A DNA stretch of 64,000 nt, taken from NCBI RefSeq assembly GCF_025150085.1, contig NZ_CP102280.1, positions 2,243,001-2,307,000 on the forward strand. The letters run 5' to 3'. The DNA comes from Dorea longicatena. GTDB taxonomy: Bacteria; Bacillota; Clostridia; Lachnospirales; Lachnospiraceae. Position 1 is the stretch's first letter. Each line of letters opens with the position of its first letter. This document shows, piece by piece, positions 8,114 through 15,714 of this stretch. Under the pieces are notes generated by a model. The model did not search any database. It saw nothing but the letters and a program-made list of their open reading frames with translations, and was not told the origin of the DNA. The position numbers and the translations under genes are program-made.

Positions 8114-9766
8114 TTAAGAATGCTTCCGGTACTGCGCCGGGCTCATCCCCTCTGCTTTTTTAAATACTTTTGAAAAATAATGGTAATCATTGAATCCCGA
8201 TTCTTCTGCTACCTGCCACATCTTAAGATTGGTCTCTCTTAATAACTTCTTCGCATGTTCCATCCGCAGATTCAATAGATAGTTGGCAAATCCAATCCCC
8301 ATCTCCTGACTGAACAGATAACTCAGATAGGTGCTGTTCACGCCTGCCGCTTCTGCCGCATCACCAAGTCCCACTGCTTCCCGGTAATGTCTCGCCGCAT
8401 AATCCGCTGCAATCTTAACTGCCTGGCTTAAATCTTCCGGGATATTCGGTTCGCCACATTCAAATGCCTGCTCTGCCAGATGTTCCAGCTCTTTTTTCAC
8501 CTCTCCGATATAGCCAAAATGCTGGTCCGCCCTTGAGCCGTCTACCTGTAACTTATGTTCCAGCTTCCGGAACCACTGCCGTACCAGCTGACTGTCGCAC
8601 CGCTCTTTTTTGAACGCCTGTATTACTGTCCCGGCCATGAGAAGAAATTTATCCTTTTCACTTTTCTTCTTTAACAGCTCTGCCTCCTCCAAAAGTGTTT
8701 CTGCTTCTTTCGGAAGTTCTTTTCCCATCGCTCTATCTGCTTCATAATAGGCAATTCCATCCTTTTCATAGAAACTATTCTTTATCATCATCCTTGCCTG
8801 CTGATATGCCTGGCGAAGTGCATCTGCTCCAATACAGATATTACTGACACCGATCTTGTAGGCTTCCTCTTCTTCCGCACAGATCTTATAACACGCCGAT
8901 GCCGTTCCGGTCAGATGCTGATACATCACACTGCTTTTGTATTCATCTGACAGATCCAGAAAGCAACAATATGTTCCATTTCCTAGATAGATCATTTCTT
9001 TTTCCGTCTCGGATTCGCCGGGTCTTGACTGTAACTTTTCCTGCATACGCCTGTAGAATTCCAGACTATACTGCTCTTTTCTTGCTTCTTCCAGCGGATC
9101 CTCGGTATACTCTGTTTCTTCTCTTTTGATCACGATCACTGCACTGTTCTTATATTTTCCACGTATTCCTGCCCGGATTCTTTTTTCTTCCCGTTCCTCT
9201 CCGGACAGGGTTCCCGCCAGGATCTGGTTAAAAAACAGGAATTTTTCATTCATATTTCCTGTCTGATCCGACTTCTCTCCCGTTTTCCCGTCAGCATCTG
9301 CATTGTTATCTTCTTCTGGATCCTTTTTCATATCCGCATGTTCCTGCGTCTGCTGTTTCTGATCTTTCACACCTGCTTCTTCCTTGCTCTGCCGGATATG
9401 TTCTTCCGCCGCTTCAAGAACCGTATACAGACTTTCTTCATTCAGTGTATTCTTTAATACATACTCGTCTGCTCCTTCTTTCATCGCCTTTTTCACATAT
9501 TCGAATTCATCATGACAGCTAAGTACGATCACATAGATGTCCGGATATTTTCTCCGGATTTCCCGGATCAGTTCGATCCCGTCCATCAGCGGCATTGCAA
9601 TATCAGTAACAACCAGATCTATCTTTTCCCGGTCCAACACCTCCAGTGCTTCTTCCCCATCTCTTACATCCGCCGTAATCTCAAATCCTGCCTTTTCCCA
9701 TGACGACAACATCTTCAGATAACTCCGCACAAGAAAGTCATCGTCCGCCAGTAATGCTTTTCTCAT
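8114..9766 (-). CDS. YesN-type response regulator with AraC DNA-binding domain
   Basis: A 550-residue regulator. The N-terminal receiver domain (about 1-120) opens MRKALLADDDFLVRSYLKML and has the phosphoacceptor in VVTDIAMPLMDG near residue 56 and the conserved Lys in YVLKN. A long middle region of low similarity follows. The C-terminal AraC helix-turn-helix pair (about 445-550) includes YLSYLFSQEMG and the closing GFNDYHYFSKVFKK and GMSPAQYR. Its ATG overlaps the kinase stop (ATGA), so the pair is co-translated. It probably activates iolE or other carbohydrate genes. Confidence 0.9.
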   Translation of the reverse strand: MRKALLADDDFLVRSYLKMLSSWEKAGFEITADVRDGEEALEVLDREKIDLVVTDIAMPLMDGIELIREIRRKYPDIYVIVLSCHDEFEYVKKAMKEGADEYVLKNTLNEESLYTVLEAAEEHIRQSKEEAGVKDQKQQTQEHADMKKDPEEDNNADADGKTGEKSDQTGNMNEKFLFFNQILAGTLSGEEREEKRIRAGIRGKYKNSAVIVIKREETEYTEDPLEEARKEQYSLEFYRRMQEKLQSRPGESETEKEMIYLGNGTYCCFLDLSDEYKSSVMYQHLTGTASACYKICAEEEEAYKIGVSNICIGADALRQAYQQARMMIKNSFYEKDGIAYYEADRAMGKELPKEAETLLEEAELLKKKSEKDKFLLMAGTVIQAFKKERCDSQLVRQWFRKLEHKLQVDGSRADQHFGYIGEVKKELEHLAEQAFECGEPNIPEDLSQAVKIAADYAARHYREAVGLGDAAEAAGVNSTYLSYLFSQEMGIGFANYLLNLRMEHAKKLLRETNLKMWQVAEESGFNDYHYFSKVFKKAEGMSPAQYRKHS

Positions 9767-11496
9767 GATTCTTCATCCTCACTTCTGTTCACAGGCAGAT
9801 AGATCGTTGCCTCTGTACCTTCTCCGCTGCTTTTCAGCGAAAGCTTTGCCTGTGTTCCATAATATAATTGCAGTCTTTCCTGAATATTCGGTATTCCGAC
9901 TGCCGTAAGTCCCTTCGTCTTCTTTCCCTTCTTTTTCAATAATTCTTCAATCTGTTCCTGTGTCATTCCTCTTCCGTTATCCCTGACCTTCATATAAAGT
10001 CTGGAGCCGGAAGTATACGCTTCTATCGTTAAATGTTTTCTGTTATTTTTCAGATCCAGTCCATGAATCAACGCATTTTCTACAAGGGGCTGTAAGATCA
10101 GTCTTGGTATCAGACATTGCTCTGCTTCGCGCTCTATCGCGTAAGCTGCCTGATATTCTTCTCCATTGCGGAATTCCTGCAGATGAATATAATTCTTCAA
10201 CACCTGTATTTCCTCTGCAACAGTCAGAAATGTGCCCTTTTTCCGTATACATGTCTGCAATAACTCTACAAAATCCCCGATGACCGTTGCAATCTCTTTC
10301 TCATTGTGGATCATTGCATAACACTTGATCGAATTCAGTGTATTATACATAAAATGCGGTGTGATCTGATACTGCAGTGCCTCCAGTTCCGCATCCTTTT
10401 TCTTCTTTTCTTCCTGAATAAGCTGTCCGATCAGTTCTTCGATCCGGTCTAACATCCGGTTAAATTCTTCCGCAGCAAGACCAATCTCGTCTTTGGATAC
10501 GACCTCTGCCCTGGTGTCCATCTCGCCATCCGCAATTGACTGCATTGCAGTCATCAGCTTTCTCACCGGTTTATAGACAATCCTTGAAATGTATATCGCC
10601 GCCAGCATTGCGATCAGCCCGAACACGGCCGCCACACCGAATACATATTTCCGCATCTGCGCCAGGTCACCTAATACGGCACTTCTCTTTACACTGGCAA
10701 AAATTCCGCAGCCGGAAAAGCTTCCTTCACAGTAAATGTATATATTTTCTTTATCTGCCCCGGTAACTTCAGAATGACTGATAAAATTTTTATACTTCTT
10801 TACCGGAAATTTATTGCCCATCCGGGACTGCTCTCTGGCTGCAATGATCCTGCCGTCTTCGATCAGTTCGATCTGTCCCAGTTCCTGATTCGACGGATCT
10901 TCCAGATAATCATATCTTAAGTTCTGTTCTTCGATATTCGCACACAGATAACCGATCACCTGTCCATCTTCTCCGGTTACCTTTTCCGTAAACTGTAATA
11001 ATTTATCTTTGCTGTGCACCAGATCATCCATGATCGCCGGTCCGCCATTTTTTCCACATAGTGTTTCAAATTGACGAAGGTTATCCTCCTTAAGTCCACT
11101 TCTGTACACCGGATAATCCAGCGTTGTAACAAACTGACTCTCGCCTGGGATCACCAGATACATACTGGAGATTGCCTGATCCATCTTGGAAAATGTACGT
11201 AATCTTGTTGAGATATTGTTCAGCCGTTTCTCATCTTTGTCATTCAGATATTGTTCCAGTTCCTCTTTGATCTCTTTGTCACAGGATGCTTTGATATCGA
11301 TATTGCATACATTTTTTAACATATCATCTACGGTATCCGTAAGCAGCCTGGTTCTCTGACTGAGCACTGTTATGTAATTTTCCTCAATCATCCGGGATGA
11401 CCTTCCATAAAATACGAAAGCCATGGCTGCTGCCGTAAGCAGTGTGATCCCGGTGATTGCGATCAGGACCTTACTTCTTATACTTCTGACTTTCAT
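9763..11496 (-). CDS. YesM-type sensor histidine kinase
   Basis: A 577-residue membrane kinase. A transmembrane segment at about 10-30 is followed by a roughly 250-residue extracellular sensor, a second segment near 280-305, and a HAMP domain with AMQSIADGEMDTRAE. The His_kinase domain carries QITPHFMYNTLNSIK with the phosphorylated His, and the ATPase domain has VENALIHGLDL, DNGRGM and GIPNIQERL. It begins inside the 3' end of the binding-protein gene (26-base overlap) with AAAGGAG as ribosome site. The tight coupling implies binding protein and kinase act together. Confidence 0.92.
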   Translation of the reverse strand: MKVRSIRSKVLIAITGITLLTAAAMAFVFYGRSSRMIEENYITVLSQRTRLLTDTVDDMLKNVCNIDIKASCDKEIKEELEQYLNDKDEKRLNNISTRLRTFSKMDQAISSMYLVIPGESQFVTTLDYPVYRSGLKEDNLRQFETLCGKNGGPAIMDDLVHSKDKLLQFTEKVTGEDGQVIGYLCANIEEQNLRYDYLEDPSNQELGQIELIEDGRIIAAREQSRMGNKFPVKKYKNFISHSEVTGADKENIYIYCEGSFSGCGIFASVKRSAVLGDLAQMRKYVFGVAAVFGLIAMLAAIYISRIVYKPVRKLMTAMQSIADGEMDTRAEVVSKDEIGLAAEEFNRMLDRIEELIGQLIQEEKKKKDAELEALQYQITPHFMYNTLNSIKCYAMIHNEKEIATVIGDFVELLQTCIRKKGTFLTVAEEIQVLKNYIHLQEFRNGEEYQAAYAIEREAEQCLIPRLILQPLVENALIHGLDLKNNRKHLTIEAYTSGSRLYMKVRDNGRGMTQEQIEELLKKKGKKTKGLTAVGIPNIQERLQLYYGTQAKLSLKSSGEGTEATIYLPVNRSEDEES

Positions 11497-12439
11497 CTTT
11501 TTTTCTGTACTCCTTTACATTGTCCTGTGTCAGTATCTCTGCATTCAGATAATACTTCTTTTTCAGATGCTTTCCGTTCCGCAGATTCTGGATATAGTGA
11601 ATCGTTTCATAACCAATCTCATATCCCGACTGTGCCGCAAGCGCCAAGATCTGCCCATTTTCTACTGCCTTAAGGGAATCTTCCTGTTCATCCACTGCCA
11701 CAATTTTGATATCAGTATCTTTCAATTCATCAACAAGTCCCATCGCAGTGACAGCACTGGTCGCCATAATTCCCCTGATTTGCGGATATTGTCCCATAAG
11801 ATCCCGTACTTTCTGTTCCGACATCTGCAGATTGGCATAGCCGCTTTCTACGAACTTCACCGTCATCTCCGGTTCGGACTTCATATATTCTTCAAATCCT
11901 TCCACACGTTCTCTGTGGCCTTTCTGTTTTAAATCACCTGCCACAATTCCTACCTGGCCTTTGTGGTCTAACTGTTCTGCCAGTTCCTGTGCCAGCTGAT
12001 ATCCTGTCTTATGATTGTCGATTCCGATATATGGAAGTTCTCCGCCCACCATTCCATTGTCAAAACATACTGCCGTAATCTTCTTTTTCTCTATTTCATC
12101 CAGATAGTCCGGAACATGATAAGAGTCAATCGGTGCAACTGCCAGCGCATCCACATTCTGATCGATCAGCTTTTCCACCTGCTTTTCCTGAACTTCCCGG
12201 TCCAGTTCCGAATCCGGAGCAAGCGTGATCACATCCATGTCATATTTTGCAGCTGCCGCTTCCATGCCGGAATTCACCGACATCCAGTACTCACTGGTAT
12301 TGGATTTGGTTACAACTCCTACCACATACCGGTCTTTTGCCTTCTGCCAGGAACTGTGATTACTGCAGCCGCAGCACAGAATTACCGTCATGAGTAATAA
12401 AGCTGATATCTGTTTTCCTCTTCTCTGTCTTATTATCAT
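11471..12439 (-). CDS. Solute-binding lipoprotein (LacI/RbsB-like type I fold), probable kinase partner
   Basis: A sugar-binding type I periplasmic-fold protein of about 322 residues. The N-terminal signal ends in the lipobox ILCCGCSN. The mature part has VVGVVTKSNTSEYWMSVNSG and DALAVAPIDS, typical of RbsB-like proteins. I choose the ATG at 12439, which has AAAGGG upstream. The open frame extends to 12490, but those extra residues are read from a dispersed repeat and would spoil the signal peptide. No ABC permease or ATPase is nearby, and it overlaps the kinase gene, so it probably presents ligand to the kinase instead of feeding a transporter. Confidence 0.85.
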   Translation of the reverse strand: MIIRQRRGKQISALLLMTVILCCGCSNHSSWQKAKDRYVVGVVTKSNTSEYWMSVNSGMEAAAAKYDMDVITLAPDSELDREVQEKQVEKLIDQNVDALAVAPIDSYHVPDYLDEIEKKKITAVCFDNGMVGGELPYIGIDNHKTGYQLAQELAEQLDHKGQVGIVAGDLKQKGHRERVEGFEEYMKSEPEMTVKFVESGYANLQMSEQKVRDLMGQYPQIRGIMATSAVTAMGLVDELKDTDIKIVAVDEQEDSLKAVENGQILALAAQSGYEIGYETIHYIQNLRNGKHLKKKYYLNAEILTQDNVKEYRKKDESQKYKK

Positions 12440-12454
12440 TCTAATCATCCCTTT

Positions 12455-12502
12455 ATCTGCAAAACCTGCCACTGGCACCTTCTCTTGCATCTCTGGTATC
12501 AG
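12455..12502. repeat. Dispersed intergenic repeat, copy C
   Basis: It has TCTGCAAAACCTGCCACTGG at its left end, almost identical to the start of copy A, and then CTTCTCTTGCAT like copies B and D. It fills the 84-base gap between the LacI regulator and the binding-protein gene and lies just upstream of the chosen start of the latter. Confidence 0.7.
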
Positions 12503-12523
12503 GGCTGTGTACCCCGGATTATC

Positions 12524-13549
12524 TTACAGGTTGTATTTTGTCTTAATATCGATTCCTGTATACAGATATTCTGTGTCCGGATAGGTTCCGTTCAACAAGA
12601 TATCTGCAAGGATCCTCGGCGGCCGGTATCCCTGTTCGAACCCATTCTGATCGATCAGGAAATCTGCGGTTCCTTCTTTTAACAGTGTTTCATTCTTTGC
12701 AGTCTGGTCATAGATCACAACATATGGCCGCTGCTCTACACCAAGTTTGCGGAATGCCTCGACGATGCCTTCCTGTCCGCCGGATACCACAAAGATTCCG
12801 TTAATCCCGGATATACTCATCATGGCATTCTCTATAATGTGTTCCACTTCATCTGCATTGTTAAAGCTTCCCTGCACGCCGGCAATCTCAAGCTTTGGTG
12901 AAATATTCTTTATCTCTTCTACGAATCCGTCTACACGAGAGTTATTCAGCATACTGCTGAAATATCCGGTAATGACAAGGATCTTTCCGACGCCTCTGGT
13001 CATCATCCCGAATAACCCTGCTGCTGTCTGCCCGCTTAACTTATTATCCATTCCGACAAAACAGCATCTCTTTGTTCCTACGATATCCGAGTTGAATGTC
13101 ACGACCGGAATCTTCTTTTCATTCACCAGCCAGTTTAATTTCTCCCTGACGCCTTCGGTATCTACCGGCATCAGTGCCAGTCCCTGGATTCCTTCTTTCA
13201 CCAGTTCGTCAATTGCACGCAACTGGTCCTCTTCACGAACGGAAGTATTCTCTTTTACGATCACTTCTACGCCAAGTTCTTCCAGTTCTTTTTTTCCGGT
13301 CTGTATTCCTCTTTTGACTTCCAGCATGAAGGAAGATCCCGAAAGCTGTGTTACGATCCCGATCTTTTTCTTTCCTCCGGCACTTTTCTGTCTCTTTCTT
13401 GCTTTGTGCACATATCCCATCTCTTCGGCGGTTCTTTTCACCATTTCTGCCACTTCCGGGTTGATCCGGCCGCGGTTATTAAGTGCCCGGTCTACGGTTC
13501 CTCTTGATACACCTGCTTTTTCGGCGATCTGTTGTATTGTTACTGACAT
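12524..13549 (-). CDS. LacI-family transcriptional regulator
   Basis: A 341-residue regulator. The N-terminal helix-turn-helix reads TIQQIAEKAGVSRGTVDRAL, followed by the hinge near residue 50. The rest is a periplasmic-binding-like effector domain of the RbsB type, starting IGIVTQLSGSSFMLEVKRG. The fold is related to the downstream binding protein, so both may see a similar sugar. It is the first gene of a unit with the binding protein, kinase and response regulator. The ATG has AAGGAG upstream and a good promoter at 13609-13637. The ligand is unknown. Confidence 0.92.
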   Translation of the reverse strand: MSVTIQQIAEKAGVSRGTVDRALNNRGRINPEVAEMVKRTAEEMGYVHKARKRQKSAGGKKKIGIVTQLSGSSFMLEVKRGIQTGKKELEELGVEVIVKENTSVREEDQLRAIDELVKEGIQGLALMPVDTEGVREKLNWLVNEKKIPVVTFNSDIVGTKRCCFVGMDNKLSGQTAAGLFGMMTRGVGKILVITGYFSSMLNNSRVDGFVEEIKNISPKLEIAGVQGSFNNADEVEHIIENAMMSISGINGIFVVSGGQEGIVEAFRKLGVEQRPYVVIYDQTAKNETLLKEGTADFLIDQNGFEQGYRPPRILADILLNGTYPDTEYLYTGIDIKTKYNL

Positions 13550-13608
13550 ATACGCTCTCCTTATAACTACTGATTCACTGTGTAAATCTCTGATTTCTTA
13601 TCTTGCAT

Positions 13609-13637
13609 ACTATACTATAATAATATCACGCACTCAA
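13609..13637 (-). promoter_or_regulatory. Promoter of the LacI-family regulator
   Basis: TTGAGT at 13637-13632 and TATAGT at 13614-13609 are separated by 17 bases on the minus strand. The -35 box overlaps the T tract of the upstream terminator. Confidence 0.65.
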
Positions 13638-13667
13638 AAAGCACGCAATATCCCACTGCGTGCTTTT
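13636..13667 (-). terminator. Terminator after the ATPase/two-component operon
   Basis: AAAAGCACGCA and TGCGTGCTTTT form an 11-bp stem around a 9-base loop. On the minus strand it ends in five T residues. It lies about 75 bases past the response regulator stop and just before the next promoter. Confidence 0.8.
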
Positions 13668-13743
13668 CTTATTTCGTAACATTTTACAATTCTGTTCTCT
13701 CTGTAACAGGCCTTACCTCCTGTTTTTCGGCATATTGCCGATA

Positions 13744-14451
13744 CTATCTATTCAGGCGGTATCCTGCTCCCCATACTGTCTCTATGATCTTCGGATCTCT
13801 CGGATCGTCTTCCAGTTTTTCTCTTAACCGGTTGATATGCACCGATACGGTTGCCGCATCCGACACATAATCGAATCCCCATATCTTTTCAAATAATGCT
13901 TCCTTTGAAAATACAATGTTCGGATTCTTTGCCAGAAATACGAGAAGTTCAAATTCCCTGTGAGGAAGCTTCACTTCTTCTCCTGCTTTCCATACTCTCC
14001 ATGTCTGCGGCTCAATCACGACATCTTCTACTTTGATCTGCTCCTGTGCATTTTCTTTCTCTTCTCTTTCTTTATGCCTGGTCGTCAGCCTTTCATAACG
14101 CTTCAGATGTGAACGTACTCTTGCGACAAGCTGTGACGGATCAAATGGCTTCGTGATATAATCATCCGCACCAAGTCCCAGTCCCCTGATCACATCAACG
14201 CCTTCTGTCCGTGCCGTCACCATAAGGATCGGAATGTCTATCTCATCCCTGATCTTCCTGCAGATATCATATCCGCTGCATCCCGGAAGCATCAGATCCA
14301 GAAGTATCAGGTCATAATGATTCGTTTTCAATTCGGAAAGTGCCTTTTTCCCGTCTTCAATGATTTTTGTCTCATATCCGTTACTCTCCAGATAATCACT
14401 TTCTAACTGTGCAATCTTCCTGTCATCTTCTACGATCAGTATTCTGGACAT
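13744..14451 (-). CDS. OmpR/PhoB-family response regulator
   Basis: About 235 residues: a receiver domain starting MSRILIVEDDRKIAQLE with the phosphoacceptor in LILLDLMLPG and Lys in YITKPF, then a winged-helix DNA-binding domain ending WGAGYRLNR. I choose ATG 14451, with GGAG nine bases upstream; an in-frame GTG at 14469 overlaps the kinase stop and is an alternative. It pairs with the kinase just upstream. Its targets are unknown, but the cation ATPase heading the operon is a plausible one. Confidence 0.93.
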   Translation of the reverse strand: MSRILIVEDDRKIAQLESDYLESNGYETKIIEDGKKALSELKTNHYDLILLDLMLPGCSGYDICRKIRDEIDIPILMVTARTEGVDVIRGLGLGADDYITKPFDPSQLVARVRSHLKRYERLTTRHKEREEKENAQEQIKVEDVVIEPQTWRVWKAGEEVKLPHREFELLVFLAKNPNIVFSKEALFEKIWGFDYVSDAATVSVHINRLREKLEDDPRDPKIIETVWGAGYRLNR

Positions 14452-14465
14452 CCTACATTCACTCC

Positions 14466-15626
14466 TCACATATTTTTATCAGCTCTTGGAAAGCGCAGTA
14501 TCAATTTCAGCCCGCCGTCATTCACAGCTTCCACACTTCCTCCATGCTCTTCCATAATGTATTTTACCACATAAAGTCCGACACCGCTTCCCTTCTTTGT
14601 TCTGGCCTCATCGCATCTGTAAAACCTGTCAAATATCCTGCCGATCTTTTCTTCCGGCACGCCGTCTCCGTTATCTTTCCATTCCAGGATTACATGACTT
14701 TCATCCTTTCTGACACGCAGCCAGATCTCCACCGGTTTTCTTTCTACATATTTCCTGCTGTTCTCCAGAAGGTTCTCCAGTATACGTTGGATCTGCTCTA
14801 TATCCACATTGACATCCGGAAGGATTTCTTCTTCCTGTTCCATTACAAGCTGGACTTCGGACGGATCCAGGGTCTTTTCTTTTTGTGCTGTGAATCCCTG
14901 TACATATTCTGCAAGATCGATCTGTATCATATGAACTGGCATCTGCCCGCTTTCCATTCTGGAGAAATCGAACAATTTCTGTAGCAAGATATTCATATCT
15001 TCCGTAGATTCATAGGCCGTCTCCAGATACATTGTCCGTTTGTCTTCCGTATTTGCCACACCATCCAGAACCCCTTTGATATAGCCCCGGATTGACGTAA
15101 GCGGAGTTCTTAGATCGTGAGAGATTCCTGTTACCATATCTGTCCTTGCCTTTTCATTCCGTTCCCGTATCTTCTGATCTTCCAGAATTGTCCTCTGCAT
15201 CTCATTGAACGCACGGCAGACCCGTTCGAACTCTTCCTGTCCTTCATATACGATCTCTTCTTCCAGATTGCCGTCCTGGATCCTTTTTGCACCTTCAACC
15301 AGGCAGTCTAACGGCTCCATGACAAGACGGTTCATTCTTTTTGTAAATATGGATGCCAGGAGAAGCAATGCCAGAATCGCTATAATGCCTACAACCAGCA
15401 CGATCAGTACCAGAAATGAAAAAGACTCCCGGATGGCTTCTTTCCCGATATCCTTCGAGATATCCCATACATCCCCGTCCATCTTTTCATATCCGATCTC
15501 TTCAAATGTTCTTTCAAATCTGTCTTCACATGCTCCTATCACAGCTGTTCCGATTAGAAGCAGCGTAACCATCGACAGGAATAAAAACAGCATATTGGAA
15601 CGAAATAATTTCTTTTTTAACGGCAT
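14466..15626 (-). CDS. Sensor histidine kinase
   Basis: A 386-residue membrane kinase with transmembrane segments at about 12-32 and 68-92, leaving only a short extracytoplasmic loop of about 35 residues. A HAMP domain follows (RIQDGNLEEEIV), then HisKA with GISHDLRTPLTSIRGY carrying the phosphorylated His, and a HATPase with NLLENSRKYVE, DNGDGVP and GSGVGLYVVKYI. Short-loop kinases often sense membrane or transporter-linked signals. It lies between the P-type ATPase and its response regulator, same strand. Confidence 0.93.
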   Translation of the reverse strand: MPLKKKLFRSNMLFLFLSMVTLLLIGTAVIGACEDRFERTFEEIGYEKMDGDVWDISKDIGKEAIRESFSFLVLIVLVVGIIAILALLLLASIFTKRMNRLVMEPLDCLVEGAKRIQDGNLEEEIVYEGQEEFERVCRAFNEMQRTILEDQKIRERNEKARTDMVTGISHDLRTPLTSIRGYIKGVLDGVANTEDKRTMYLETAYESTEDMNILLQKLFDFSRMESGQMPVHMIQIDLAEYVQGFTAQKEKTLDPSEVQLVMEQEEEILPDVNVDIEQIQRILENLLENSRKYVERKPVEIWLRVRKDESHVILEWKDNGDGVPEEKIGRIFDRFYRCDEARTKKGSGVGLYVVKYIMEEHGGSVEAVNDGGLKLILRFPRADKNM

Positions 15627-15714
15627 AGCTTCTCACCTTCTTGTTGTTCTTATCTCTTTTCTTCATCATAGCATATTCTTATCTTCTATGCATTGCCGGT
15701 CTGCAGATTTTACT

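Noticed and set aside
13597..13614. TCTTGCATACTATACT as a fifth repeat copy
   Set aside because: Only the CTTGCATACTAT end matches; the TGCCACTGGCA core is missing. It overlaps the -10 box of the LacI gene promoter and is probably chance.
12747..13679. A 310-residue plus-strand frame over the LacI regulator
   Set aside because: It is the complement of a good LacI-family gene, Ser/Pro/Thr-rich with no family traits. Length alone comes from codon bias of the true gene.
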